From Phymorhynchus buccinoides (Eukaryota; Mollusca; Gastropoda; Neogastropoda; Raphitomidae): a stretch of DNA of 64,000 nucleotides. The translations under genes were made by a program, and so were the position numbers. The stretch is from contig CM065711.1 of NCBI GenBank assembly GCA_017654935.2, positions 24,719,056 through 24,783,055 on the forward strand, written 5' to 3'. Shown piece by piece: positions 10,600 through 21,225 of this stretch (within the stretch, counting starts at the first letter, position 1; every line of letters starts with the position of its first letter). A model generated the notes under the pieces. The model saw only the letters and a list, made by a program, of their open reading frames with translations. It was not told the DNA's origin and did not search any database.

Positions 10600-11060
10600 A
10601 GCACGTAACTGAATGTTTTTTTTTATATATAGCCTTGGGGTTCGGACCCGTGATTTGAGCGAACACGATCATGCGCACACGCGCGCACAGAAAAAATCAT
10701 GACAACTGTGTTATAGACCATTCATCAAGAAATGTTGTGGAAAAAAACTGCATTAAAATACATGCAAATCTTCGCGAGATATTAGCGATTATGTGTTTCG
10801 GGGTTTGAACCCCGTAACTGGCGCGACCTTGACCTTAATGTAAAACTAAAATACATCAGTGGATAGCTTGCATCTTGGCAAACTAGTATACCAAATTTGA
10901 TGATGATAGACTGAATAGTTTTTTGAGAAAAACGGACGAATAGCCAGACGGACGGACGCCGGACGGACGGGCCATACAGCCCAAACAATACATGTAGTTC
11001 CCGAACCTTCGGCTCGGGCACTAAAAAGAAGTAATGGCACAATGTTGTCAAATCCCACCA
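10600..11060 (-). repeat. Dispersed repeat with GGACGGACG motif (left copy)
   Basis: It contains GAACCTTCGGCTCGGGCAC, a tract of repeated GGACGGACG, GACTGAATAGTTTTTTGAGA, and GTTTGAACCCCG. The mirror is at about 60885-61310. No protein was recognised in either orientation. Probably a transposon-derived repeat of unknown class. Confidence 0.45.
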
Positions 11061-11274
11061 TTGGCAAGGGTTGTAAAGAAAGGCGGCAGTGCCGGCTCTA
11101 AGCCCTCGCCTAGCAAGCAGGCGCCATTTAGAAAGAATTCATTCTGAAATATTGGACACAATGGCTGCATCCTATTGTGACAACATTTCATAGGTTTGAC
11201 AGGGAGAACTACAGACCATGTGCTCCTTGTAATTGAAAATAATCAAATATTTAATATACTGTGCATGTACTTAC

Positions 11275-11330
11275 CATCACATTGTCTAGTGCATACATCT
11301 TCATCATCTGGGTTCCTACTGATTGTCCCT
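11275..11330 (-). CDS. Left-arm 56-nt exon of the unknown split gene
   Basis: Bounded on the minus strand by TTTGCAG acceptor and GTAAGTAC donor. It is one base longer than its partner at 60616-60670 because GATGTATGCAC replaces GATGATGCAC. The 56-nt version is open in the frame entered from the 83-nt and 48-nt exons (GQSVGTQMMKMYALDNVM). The 55-nt version is open in the frame that starts at the ATG of the 48-nt exon. Only one length can be right for a given reading, so either the arms differ functionally or one base is an error. Confidence 0.5.
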
Positions 11331-11389
11331 CTGCAAACAAATGAAAACAGACAATCTATAGCAAGACATCACATTTAAAATAGTTTATC

Positions 11390-12780
11390 CTTAGCATTAG
11401 ATGTTTTAGTCAATATGACATTATCAGGCAAAAAAAGTCATGTTTCAAAAAAAAGGCTGAGATTTGCCCATCAAGAATGTGTTGCATCCAGCTTTTCCAT
11501 TTCCCTCACTACTTTTGATGATGACCAGACCGGGGGGACTTTGCTACCACTTCTCTGAACACCATCTCTGTAGACATATTGACCGGGGGCTGGGGTGGGG
11601 AGGGGGGTGGGAGGGCTGTCTTTGTTTTGCAGCTGCATTCTTGCACAAAATGCCCTACCTTGCTATCAAACGCTCCTGCTCTCCATGCACTTGCGCGTAT
11701 CCTTCGGCAGCAATGTTTGCACCAAACCGCAAGCACACACTCGGCAGATTATGGACCGCGCCGTTTGAAAATAACATCACAAATGCATTTCCGGAGGAGA
11801 AAATTTGTCCCAGAGGACATTCCTCCAACTACAACAATTTTTTGGCGGAGAAAATGGAAATGGTGAAGATGTTTTCATGCCTGCATTATACAATAGTTTG
11901 CCTTATTCAGAGCTTCAGATTGTTTTCTGTCTTACTAGGTCATAAGACCCATGGCTGCTGCTCAAAATGAGGGGTCAATTCTCATATAATGGGCCATTAA
12001 ACAAGGGGGCAATGCCGAACTGAATGCACCAGCAACCAATGTATTTATGCGCATTTTCAATGAATAATCAGGCATGAAAGTGGATGAAGATCAAAAAAAG
12101 GAGGGGGGGGGGGGGGGGGGAGGGGGGGGGGGGGGGAGAGAACGTTTGCCCACTAATTGTACTAAACGTCAAGTTTTGTTTCAGGTCAGGAACAGCGTGA
12201 CGGGGGCTAATATCGAAGTCCAAAAAATTTAAAATTTGGTCGGCACAAATATCCTTCCACCCACATTTTCAGTTAACATCGCTACTTTTGTTGAGCGGGA
12301 GATACTCATTTCGCCTTCCTTTGCACAAATGAAGCGAGTGAGCTAAGAAGCGCCTGTCCGGTTAACCAGTTTGAGAATCGCGCATATAGAGACTTGTAGA
12401 TATAACGAATAATAACGGAAAGAATCCGGGTCCTTTACTTCTATATACAAAACATTATTGGGGAGAAAAAAATTTCGCGCTGATTTTTTTTTTCCCCGCG
12501 GAAGTTTTTTTTAACAAATTCTGAATTCTGCGGATTTTCTGCGAAACGCAGAATTCTTTCATGCCTGATAATATGCATTATTGGCGCAGGTGCAGCTACA
12601 ATCTGAAGCTCATTATATTCAAAATATCATACTTATTACAGGAATTGAAAACAAAGGGGCAAAACTTGACAATAATTGTAAATACAGAGGCTTTGAACAG
12701 AGCATCTTTTCTTTCATATTGATCTAGAAGTGACACTTGCAGCTTTTAGTAGACATTAAAGTTGCATAATAACAAAGAGT
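11390..12780. other. No gene recognised; intronic, with G runs
   Basis: The open frames at 11464-11970 are conserved in the mirror only as far as the DNA is, show no protein family, and lie antisense in the intron. A G tract broken by single A lies at about 12103-12137. Confidence 0.5.
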
Positions 12781-12822
12781 TTCATTGGCAACAATTACCA
12801 TAAGTTGCCTATCTGCCTACCT

Positions 12823-13170
12823 GACTGCCTGCGTCTATGTCTGCCTACCCCTTCCTGCCTGCCTGCCTGCACTTGCATGCATGCCTGCCCGCGCCTGCCT
12901 GCATAAGCCTGCCTGTGCCTGCATGCCTGTGCAACCTGTGGTGCCTGCTTGCCTGTGATGCCTGCTTGCCTGTGCAGCTTGCCTGTGATGCCTGCTTGCC
13001 TGTGCAGCTTGCCTGTGATGCCTGCTTGCCTGTGCAACTTGCCTGTGATGCCTGCCTGCCTGCCTACAGCTCTGCCTGCCTGCTTGTGCCTGCCTGCTTG
13101 TGCCTGCCTGCCTGCCTTCCCAACTGCCCGCCCGTCTGCCTGCCAGCCTGCCTCTCTCGCCAACCTGCCT
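12823..13170. repeat. CCTG-rich minisatellite with a 30-bp unit
   Basis: CCTG tetranucleotides organised as about four copies of a 30-bp unit (GCTTGCCTGTGATGCCTGCT type) around 12950-13055. The mirror is at 58850-59190. Cys/Leu-rich and Gln/Ala/Gly-rich frames across it are repeat artefacts. Confidence 0.9.
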
Positions 13171-13917
13171 CTCTCTCTCTCTCATCTCATCTCCGTCTCT
13201 CCCCCTGCCATCCTCTCTCAATCACTTTTTACATCTAAGTTTTGTTTATTTTTAAAAAGCTAACTACATTGTACCATAACCACCCTATGCCACCCCTAGT
13301 ACTAGCTGGTTGTATAAAAACTATGATGTCAAACATGAAATAATTCTAAATGCCGTTCATGCATAAGGATCATACAGTGGTACGTGGTACGTTAGGCAAT
13401 TTTCACTTTTTTGTTTGTTTTCTTTTTGTTTTTACCCTACCAGTTTGATCAGTGTTTGTGTGTTTGTGTTTGCAAACAGACAATTATTTCTAGCCATTAT
13501 TAATATTGCACATGAGGAAAAGATAAAAAAAAATGGGGGGGGGGGGGGTGGGAGAGAGTTGGCGGAGAATGTGGCAATAAAGGTAAAGATGTGCATTTCC
13601 CCGCTGCATTTCTCGATTAATTCTATTTTTTTCCGTTTTGGCTTTCTTACCATACCCAAGGGGACTGGAGAAAGAAAAAAGTCTCTTTGTGACTGCATGT
13701 TCTTTGTTAACAATGGTTCAACGCAGTTGAGACTCGGCTGTCTTTAACACTGAACAACCTCATTCTTCTTTAAGCTTGCTGGCTGGTTTAATCATTGAGC
13801 CCAATTTTTAATGTGTTGTTCTTTGAAATAACAAGTATGTCAAAGTAGTTTAGCAAAATCGGTCTGTCTTCACTGATTACTATGTCAAAACACATCTTTA
13901 TCACTTAAACTACTCAC

Positions 13918-13965
13918 TCGCTCTTGAGAAGTGCAAAAAGTCCAGAGAATGTGGCCATCTTGGGT
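13918..13965 (-). CDS. Left-arm 48-nt exon of the unknown split gene
   Basis: Minus-strand acceptor TGATTTCAG and donor GTGAGTAG. It is identical in length to 57694-57741, where it is described. Confidence 0.5.
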
Positions 13966-14119
13966 CTGAAATCAATCAAATGTTTACATCAATACACTGA
14001 CATATTCATCATTTCCTGTTCACTTTTTCTCAGCATGCAAATACAAATTAATTGTGCAGCAATTTCAAATACAAATTAATTGTTTAGCAAGCCACAAACT
14101 GACAAGGTAGTGTGGTCTT

Positions 14120-14280
14120 CTTATTATATATATATATATATTTATTATAATACAATGACTAATATAATATTTTAGTTGTTTTTCCGACTATATGTCATAT
14201 TTTTAGTTCAAAATATATATATATATATATATATATCATATATAAATTATATATATGATTATAATAGTTCTAAAATCAAA
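14120..14280. repeat. (TA)n-rich tracts
   Basis: Three short TA microsatellites in AT-rich DNA. In the right arm the equivalent position (57468-57530) is one longer TA tract. Confidence 0.85.
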
Positions 14281-14744
14281 TGTTTACGAATATTATAAGA
14301 CAATATTAGTGCATCAACTCAATGGAAATAAATTCAGAATACTCAATGCAAACACAAACACATAATCCAATATTAGTGAATCCACATTTTACTGAATCAG
14401 AATATGACATAATTCTAAAAAGAAGGAATGCACATGCATCAACTTTTACAGAGTCACACATGCACAATCAGCACTAATCCCCCCCCCCCCCCCCCCCCCT
14501 CCACACCCTGGGTTTCCCCAGCATCACGCTCAGACCCGAGCAGTGGGTGCGAGCTGGCTGGGTCACTAAACCCGAACACAATGCAGCAGCTTAGGCCCTG
14601 TATTAGTGTATCAGATGGAACCGACCCCCCTTTTTTTCAGTCTTTCTTTTTTTCCTGAGGGTGCCAGAATGATGATCAATGATCGTGGGCCCCAAAGAGA
14701 AGAAGAAGAAGAAGAAGAAGAAGAGAAAAAAAAAAGAAGAAGAG

Positions 14745-15450
14745 GCGCCGTGGCCGGTTGGTTAGAGTCGCCGCTCGTAATCCAACAGGTTTGCGGGTGC
14801 GGTGGGTTCGAACCCAGCTGGTGACGGTGTTGTATCCTTGGGAAAGATACTTTACTCCTATTTCCTGGTCCTTCGGATGAGACCTAAAACCGAGGTCCCT
14901 TGTGCGAACGCACGCACAAGATCTTGCGCGCACAGAGTGTGTGGGTTCGAATCCAGCTGGGGTCGCAGTGGTGTGTCCTTGGGAAAGGCACTTTACTCCT
15001 ATTTTCCTCACTCCACCCAGGTGTAAAATGGGTACCTGACGTCAGTTTGGGGGAAAAGTCCTTCGGATGAGACTTAAAACCGAGGTCCCGTGTGCGAATG
15101 CATGCACAAAGATCTTGCGCACACGTTAAAGCCCATCCCACTATTCGGTAGGAGTAGGCCATGTTGCGCCCGGTGTGTGATGGATGACACACGAACTCAC
15201 ATATAGCATACATCCTGTGCGCCAGTTGCAGTCTAAATGAAGACTTTGGGCGTGGGGCAGGATAAACATCCCCAATAGGAAGAAGAAGCCCATTCCACTA
15301 TTCAGTATGAGTACGGAGTAGGCCGTGTGTGCCGGTGGGATGGATGACACGAATTCATATAGCACGCATCCTGTGCGCTATTAATGGTCTGAATGAAGAC
15401 TGGTGAGTGCGGGGCAGGATAAACATCCCCAACTTGAAGAAGAAGAAGAA
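14745..15450 (+). mobile_element. Composite tRNA-derived SINE cluster (left copy)
   Basis: The head has an A-box-like TGGCCGGTTGGT (14751-14762) and a perfect B box GGTTCGAACCC (14805-14815). The body CCTTGGGAAAGATACTTTACT follows. A second, headless copy begins near 14935 with GGGTTCGAATCC and CCTTGGGAAAGGCACTTTACT, and tail units (CACTATTCGGTAGGAGTA; CACTATTCAGTATGAGTA) repeat before a (GAA)n end. At least two SINE copies are therefore nested or joined in tandem. Pol III promoter boxes are visible; it is not a functional tRNA gene. Confidence 0.75.
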
Positions 15451-15678
15451 GACCAAGCCTACATCTAATGAGTGAAATTTAGCATCGTGATCGTGTGACT
15501 GCCGTGTGACTGTGAGCGACGCCATTAGCTAGACTCTTGCCCTCAAAACAATTTCAGTGCTTGCACTTTCACTTATTGCTTAGAAATGTTTGGCTATTTA
15601 CTTCCAGTCAACGCATGTGAGCTTCTTCTCATACAAGAATGTTCAATGTAGCGCAAATAAATCCATAAAATTACTCAC

Positions 15679-15761
15679 CAACTAGATCTAGCCACTTGCG
15701 ACCTCCATTCGGATTCGCCAAAGCGAAGTGCGCAGTTGGCTGTAAGACCAAGTAAGCCGTT
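15679..15761 (-). CDS. Left-arm 83-nt exon of the unknown split gene
   Basis: Minus-strand acceptor CTATTTTTAG and donor GTGAGTAA; same length as 56075-56157. One base change turns Ser to Leu in the frame reading LVLQPTAHFALANPN. Confidence 0.5.
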
Positions 15762-16240
15762 CTAAAAATAGATTTCATTGTTATATCTGTGCCCAAATTC
15801 AAAATCTCAGAAAGCGTAATAAATATAAGAACATGAATGGTAATTTTTTTCGAGAACAATTATGATGTCAATATTAATTGTAGAAAAAAAATTCACGGAA
15901 AGAATACTCTTGGAAAAAAAAGTCATTAGCAGTTATTGGCTGGTCGACTTAATCACAGTTTTTTCATGCTGTCCCCCTATTAACCAAAAACTTTTTAGAT
16001 GTATTTCTTCATACAGATCAATCTTCAAACGGTTTTAAAGAGTTTCGCGGGTTCAGAGATTATTGCGTCAGCGTTTTACAGTATTTGCGTTCACGATAGC
16101 GCAGTGGTACTATGAGAATGAGGGCAAAACAATAAGGGGACCAGCTTTCGGTCCCCTAACCACCACATTCCAAATTTTTGGGTAATAGGGGGACAAAAGG
16201 TCTCCCTATCGCGTATTTGTTAATATATATATATATATAG

Positions 16241-16336
16241 TTTGCTTTGATAAAACTTTTCTGTGTCAAATGTCTTTATTTGTGAACCTCAGAAACAAAA
16301 CCAGTTAACGTTAACTTTGAGTAATGTTCCGTGTTC

Positions 16337-16370
<34 letters not shown>

Positions 16371-16900
16371 TGCTGATTTACTTTTTCTCCCAATGGGGGA
16401 GGGACAGTGCCTTATGCAAAGACATTCGACCTAAGAGAATGTCTCATCAGTTTGCATGATTGGCCTGCAATTTGACTGTCCAGCCAACCTGAGCAAAAAA
16501 GACATTCTACAAGAGAATGGTGTCCTCTTTGCATCAAATCGAAAATCCACAATAAAAGCAAACCAGCACAAAGTTAAACCAGAAATAGTAAAAATCTTAT
16601 GAAAATCTTATGTAAAATGAACAAAATAATAATGTTCTGAAATTTTAATTTCAAAATCTAATAGACATGACTAGGGAGGGCCAACTACTGAGATGGTATC
16701 CAAATTAAGGATAAAAATAGTATAAAAGAAAAATCTCAGTGAATAGCCAGCTCCGTACACCTACTCTGAAGGACTGAAAAGTTAGTGCATTTGAAATGCA
16801 GAATAGTTTGCTTTGATAAAACTTTTCTGTGTCCAATGTCTTTATTTGTGAACCTCAGAAACAAAACCAGTTAACGTTAACTTTGAGTAATGTTCCGTGT
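16241..16900 (-). mobile_element. Hammerhead-bearing repeat, family A (left-arm copy)
   Basis: A 94-bp direct repeat at 16241-16334 and 16807-16900 bounds a single unit of 566 bp. It holds one hammerhead, HHR4, on the minus strand. An A homopolymer of about 29 bases at 16339-16367 replaces the GT-rich linker of the right-arm copy. Non-coding. Confidence 0.75.
16414..16457 (-). ncRNA. Hammerhead ribozyme HHR4, core deleted
   Basis: Stem I strands (16414-16420, 16451-16457) and CTGATGAG (16443-16450) are intact, but the region that reads CGAAACAGCTGTC in HHR5 is CGAATGTC here, a 5-base deletion removing part of the GAAA core and stem III. This copy cannot form the catalytic fold. Confidence 0.8.
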
Positions 16901-17036
16901 AAAACATGAGTACAGGACACTGATGAAAACAGAATGTGCATGAAGCACTATATGAATACATTATCAAACTCTCGTTTGCTTTCACTTTGCAAAAGGCTTA
17001 AAACAGATTATAGGAACAGAGAGTTGTGCATGGTAA

Positions 17037-17440
17037 GTGAATTTGGAAGATGTTTGCACTGTCAAAATGTGCACTCCTTGAAGCTGATGAAGAGAGTTGT
17101 GCTAAGTATTTGGAAATGTTTGCACTGTCATTATCCAGGAACTCGTTGAGGGATGCTGATGAAGAGAGTTGTGCATGGTAAGTGGGTATTTGGAAGATGT
17201 CCGCACTGTCAAAATGTGCCTCACCACACTCCTTGAGTGATGCTGATGAAGAGAGTTGTGCATGGTAAGTTATTTGGAAGATGTCCGCACTGTCAAAATG
17301 TGCCTCACCACACTCCTTGAGTGATGCTGATGAAGAGAGTTGTGCATGGTAAGTGGGTATTTGGAAGATGTCCGCACTGTCAAACTGTGTCTCACTGCCC
17401 TCCTTGAGTGATGCTGATGAAGAGAGGTATGCTTCTTGGG
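17037..17440 (-). repeat. 87-bp minisatellite (left copy, about five units)
   Basis: Units contain the translated phrase LSSSASLKECGEAHFDSAD on the minus strand and GCATGGTAAGTGGG on the plus strand. The 87-bp period is a multiple of three, so a 29-residue repeat stays open on the minus strand over 16998-17516. The right arm has six units. No known protein was recognised. Confidence 0.85.
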
Positions 17441-17909
17441 GTAGAGCCAATAACGTTTTGAGTTGCGTTGCCAAAATGTCTGAGACAGTGAATGCTCCAA
17501 TAGCGTATGTGTACACTAGACTTTAAACAAGTGCTTGGCAGAATTCCTTGGATGATGCTGATCAAGAAATACATTTAGTGATAAGGGTCTATATAATAGT
17601 TTTTGGACTTTGGCTGATGGTTTTCAAACACGCTGACATACTTTAAAAAAATCTTATTCATATTTATGAATGATGTAACCTGACAAAGAAGAATCTACGA
17701 TAAATAAATTAAGTACAAAAATAACTAAGAAATCGTCATTATTCAAACTGATATTTGAAGCCACCCATCTCATCGAATTGATATACTTTTAAAGCTCTTT
17801 TCAATGAACATGTGTCAGCTCGTCTTATTTTTATGCAATTTGATAAGATTATTTTTCAGTGTAGCAAGTTACAGTTAACTCTGTGTATTCAGTGTGTAAA
17901 ACTGGCTTT

Positions 17910-17911
<2 letters not shown>

Positions 17912-17984
<73 letters not shown>
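17912..17984. repeat. (CT)n microsatellite
   Basis: About 36 CT units; the mirror at 53713-53799 is about seven units longer. Confidence 0.95.
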
Positions 17985-17988
<4 letters not shown>

Positions 17989-18212
17989 TAAAAACTGTTC
18001 TCGTCCCTGTCCGTTTGACCATCACCACTCCCAACATCAACCCCTACCCTTCTTCCCTTCCCTTCGGCATGGCCACCATCCCTATTAACAATGACATGCT
18101 CACAAAATTCATTTACACGTGCTGCGTTTTCTGGTGTTCCCTTTGAGCTAGTAGGACACAAATAATTGTTTACCATGGACACATTACCCCTGCCCGAAAG
18201 GCGGCCGAATTC

Positions 18213-18597
18213 CTATTTCCACTCTTTTAAATTTCCCTGATCATCCACTGAGAACTTTTTGCCATCTATAACGAGGTGGTCAAAGATCATGAAAGCCCTT
18301 TGGCCGTCTTCCTTTGCTTTTTTCAGATGTGGCAGTAGCTTTCGCCTGATTTCTCTCACTTTCCATGAAAAGTCTTCCCCAATGAAGATACCAGTGTTAT
18401 GCAGCTTTCCTTTGGCTTTCAACCACTTGATCTTGTCCTTAAAGAAAGTGCAGCAGCCAATCACAGGGGAGTTTGGTTTGTTGTTTAGGCGGTGCAGTCT
18501 GTCAAAAGGGATGTCCGAAACTATGTCCAGTTTGTCGGTGATGAAGTCTCTGACAGTTCCCCCAGGTCTTCAGCTGATTCCTTCAGTAGTGTTAGGA
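18213..18597 (-). pseudogene. L1-type ORF1p fragment (left copy, open)
   Basis: The minus-strand frame is open from about 18597 to the TAG at 18213. It reads KESAEDLGGTVRDFITDKLDI, then IPFDRLHRLNNK, then GKLHNTGIFIGEDFSWKVREI and KLLPHLKKAKEDGQRAF. This pattern (RxHRL, FKDK, GIFIxEDFS, IRRKLLPHLKxAK) matches the RNA-binding and C-terminal domain of L1 ORF1 proteins. There is no start codon or upstream coiled coil nearby, so it is a fragment ending 240 bp upstream of the GPCR frame, on the opposite strand. Confidence 0.7.
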
Positions 18598-18836
18598 GTC
18601 CATAGATTATCACATTATTACGTTTCTCTCCCTCTCTTTCTCTCTCTCTTAAATAAAAATGGAGCAGTGTCATATCATACAAAGACATTATCTTGAAATA
18701 AAAAAAAACAAAAAAACCTTTTCCCTCCTTGCTGCATCGCTGTTTTAGTAGGTGTAATTCTGATCGCTGTTTCAGTAGGTCAAATTCGGACCCGGGAGAG
18801 CCTTCATCCCATCACACGCCATTTTACAGACACACC

Positions 18837-20111
18837 ATGACGTCACTTTCTGTGAGTATCGCGCTGAAAACTTCCCTGCAGCTGATTGGCTGGACAACCA
18901 ATATGGCGACCCAATCGAATAACCAATCAGATCCTTCCATGAAGAAGCAATCACATCCTCCCAGCACGATCGCCAGGAACTGGTCGATTCCCACAGGCTG
19001 TTCCATGGTGTTTTTAAGCCAGATGGATTTCTCCCAGTTTGACTACCCTGACGGAATTGTCAGCACGGGGATTCGGGTGTTGATTCAAGACATTCGAAAG
19101 TATATGCAAATCATCCTGATTGTGATTGGCTTGCCCACGAACGTCATCAACATGGCGGTGTTTTGGAGACAGGGGTTGAAAGATCGCGTGATGCTCTGTC
19201 TCTTCTTCCAGTCTTTCACCGACGGAGTGCTTTTCGCTGGCTCCATATTTCTCCAGGCTGAAGAATTCTACAATCTGTTCACCGCTCGTAAAGGGATAGG
19301 TCCGTATTTATCGTTCCTCATCAACAACAATGTGTTCATTTTCAAAGGATTTTCCTTCACTTCGCCCATCCTTTCCGTTATTATAGCCATCGAGCGATGC
19401 TTGTGCATGTTCAACCCCCTCACTCTGAAAACCTTAATCCGCACAAGGACTATGGCGGCCATCATCTTTTCCGTTTTCGTCTCTAGCTTTGTGCTGACGT
19501 TCCCGGTCAATTTACGCTACCGCATTCGATGCCTCTACGACCCGCTGTTAAACCTTCAAACCAGGATCGCCGTAGAGTCTGAATTCTTCGCAGCGAACAA
19601 AAGACTTATCGGAATCATGGACACCATCGTGTTGAGCGTCGGAGTGCGTATGATCTCGGTGATTGTGGTAGTGATTGCGACGGTTATGACAATCGTCAAA
19701 CTGAATCACATCATCAAATTTCGAACACAATCGTCTTCCATTCTGCCGTCGCGGGAAATCACTCTAACCCGGATGCTGATCGCGAGTTCTGTTCTGTTCA
19801 TCGTCTGTTACTCGCCCTTTGCTATCTTCAACTTTGGTCGATTGTTTTTTCCTGAGGTCAGATTCGGGCAAAAGGAACATAATTTGTATTTGTGCGGTGC
19901 GTGGATTGAAGATGGTTTGGCCTATATCAAGCCTTGTACTAACGTGTTCGTTTATTACGCTACCGGTTCGCGCTTTCAACAAACGTTTTGGGAATTGTGT
20001 GGTCGAAAGTCACAGAACCGACCGTCTCCATCTTCTTTTTCGCACAGTCATCCTCATAGTTGTGGTGAGAATGGACAAGATTCGAAACAAAGGCCAAGTA
20101 CTTTGGACTGA
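18837..20111 (+). CDS. Rhodopsin-type GPCR, gastropod chemosensory-receptor-like (left copy)
   Basis: An uninterrupted 424-codon frame from the first ATG at 18837. Seven hydrophobic segments lie at about 90-110, 117-140, 166-189, 207-226, 260-288, 311-334 and 357-375. Family marks: GLPTNVIN in TM1; RQGLKDRV in the first intracellular loop; FTDG with the TM2 Asp; IERCLCMFNP after TM3 in place of DRY; CYSPF in TM6; CTNVFVYYATGSRF in TM7 in place of NPxxY. It should be a plasma-membrane receptor signalling through G proteins; the ligand is unknown. The intronless form and the RQGLKDR signature match receptors expanded in gastropods. Later in-frame ATGs (residues 23, 35, 57) could be the true start. 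Confidence 0.85.
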   Translation: MTSLSVSIALKTSLQLIGWTTNMATQSNNQSDPSMKKQSHPPSTIARNWSIPTGCSMVFLSQMDFSQFDYPDGIVSTGIRVLIQDIRKYMQIILIVIGLPTNVINMAVFWRQGLKDRVMLCLFFQSFTDGVLFAGSIFLQAEEFYNLFTARKGIGPYLSFLINNNVFIFKGFSFTSPILSVIIAIERCLCMFNPLTLKTLIRTRTMAAIIFSVFVSSFVLTFPVNLRYRIRCLYDPLLNLQTRIAVESEFFAANKRLIGIMDTIVLSVGVRMISVIVVVIATVMTIVKLNHIIKFRTQSSSILPSREITLTRMLIASSVLFIVCYSPFAIFNFGRLFFPEVRFGQKEHNLYLCGAWIEDGLAYIKPCTNVFVYYATGSRFQQTFWELCGRKSQNRPSPSSFSHSHPHSCGENGQDSKQRPSTLD

Positions 20112-20535
20112 CGCAAATTTCCTCATCACCTCAATCATTGTCCACAGCCTTCTTACTGGCACAGTTGATAGTTCTTTGAAACATGCTATTGTCATTCCTC
20201 TCGACGAAAGCTACTCTTGATTCCAATCTACTTCAAAACAACAGACCAGTTTCCAACCTTCCTTTCCTTTCTAATTTGCTTGAATAGGTTGTTCTGTCGC
20301 AGCTACTGCAACCTCTTCAAGATAATTGTCTTCTTGAGTCAAAGCAATCTGCATGTTGCATGTGTCATAGCACGGCAATAACCCTGTTGGCTGTCACAGA
20401 TTCCTGCCTTTGAAGCATGGAACAGAACCTTGTGTCTGTTGTTGCCTTTATGGATCTATCGTCTGCCATTGCCACCATTGACCATACCATTCTCATTGAA
20501 CGCCTATCTTCTTCTTTTGGAATCAGATGAAATAT
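20105..20535 (+). pseudogene. L2/CR1-like LINE RT fragment (left copy), 5' part of RT
   Basis: Immediately at the GPCR stop, a different frame reads ITSIIVHSLLTGTVDSSLKHA and, after shifts, NNRPVSNLPFLSNLLE, VVLSQLLQPLQDNCLLE and IDHTILIERLSSSFGI. These are the early RT motifs of L2/CR1/Jockey-type LINEs. Stops and frameshifts show it is dead. The catalytic box is missing. The later part of a similar RT lies at 25205-25980. Confidence 0.75.
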
Positions 20536-20556
20536 GATTTGCATAATTAAATTATT

Positions 20557-21225
20557 ACATGACCTTGATCTTTGACCTTCAACATGTAATTTTTGTCTTG
20601 GCCATATATTTTGAAATTTTGGTGTATTAGCTTAAGGTGATTGGGTATATGGGGTCACTTTTACCCTATTAGCCTTGACCTTGGGCCTTTGACCTTAAAC
20701 ATCGTCAATTATTTGTTTGGGCCATATGTTTTATATTATGGCAGATACAGTTTCCAAATATGGCAAGCAGGTAGACTAGCTTATGACCATATGGAATGCT
20801 AAGTATTGTTGACCTCGGCGACTTCGATGACCTTGACCTTTGACCTTTGATTTATGTCTGTCGCAACATCACATGAACTGCTGCGCAGAATCGCTTAAAA
20901 ATTATAGGGTGGAACACCACATCAAGCTGGTGTGTACAGTATATGCAGGGTGACCTTTAGCCCATTAATTTTAACCTTGATCTTTGACCTTGAACACCGT
21001 CATATTTATTTTGGCCATCCCCATATCTTTTACATTATGGCAGATACAGTTTCCGATTTTGGCAGGTAGATAGACTATCTTAAGATCATATAGAAAGCAA
21101 AGTTTTGTTGACGTCTGTGATCTTGACCTTTGACCTTGGATTTTTGTCTGTAGCAATATCACATGAACTGGTGTGCAGAATCGCTTGACATTTGTAGGGT
21201 GGCATACCACATCAAGCTGGACATA
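20557..21225 (-). repeat. AGGTCA-rich dispersed repeat (left outer copy)
   Basis: About three diverged units of roughly 200-300 bp. Each contains a phrase like GCTTGCCATATTTGGAAACT, GTAAAAGATATGGCCAA and runs of AGGTCA half-sites, seen here as TGACCT. Perfect AGGTCAAAGGTCA direct repeats are present on the minus strand. The same family lies at both sides of the central gap and at 50480-51140. Confidence 0.75.

Noticed and set aside
11464..11970. 168-residue open frame, conserved in the mirror at 60102-60482
   Set aside because: Conservation equals that of the surrounding DNA, indels change the frame between arms, and no protein family is recognisable.
12823..13170. CRISPR-like array or Cys-rich protein
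   Set aside because: Spacers are absent; it is a tandem minisatellite in a eukaryotic intron, and the open frames come from the repeat.
14745..14820. tRNA gene
   Set aside because: A and B boxes are present but no acceptor stem or anticodon arm fits, and the sequence continues into a SINE body.
16150..16210. Terminator-like hairpin around GGGGACC and GGTCCCC
   Set aside because: A Rho-independent terminator has no meaning in this eukaryotic context; it is probably part of a repeat.
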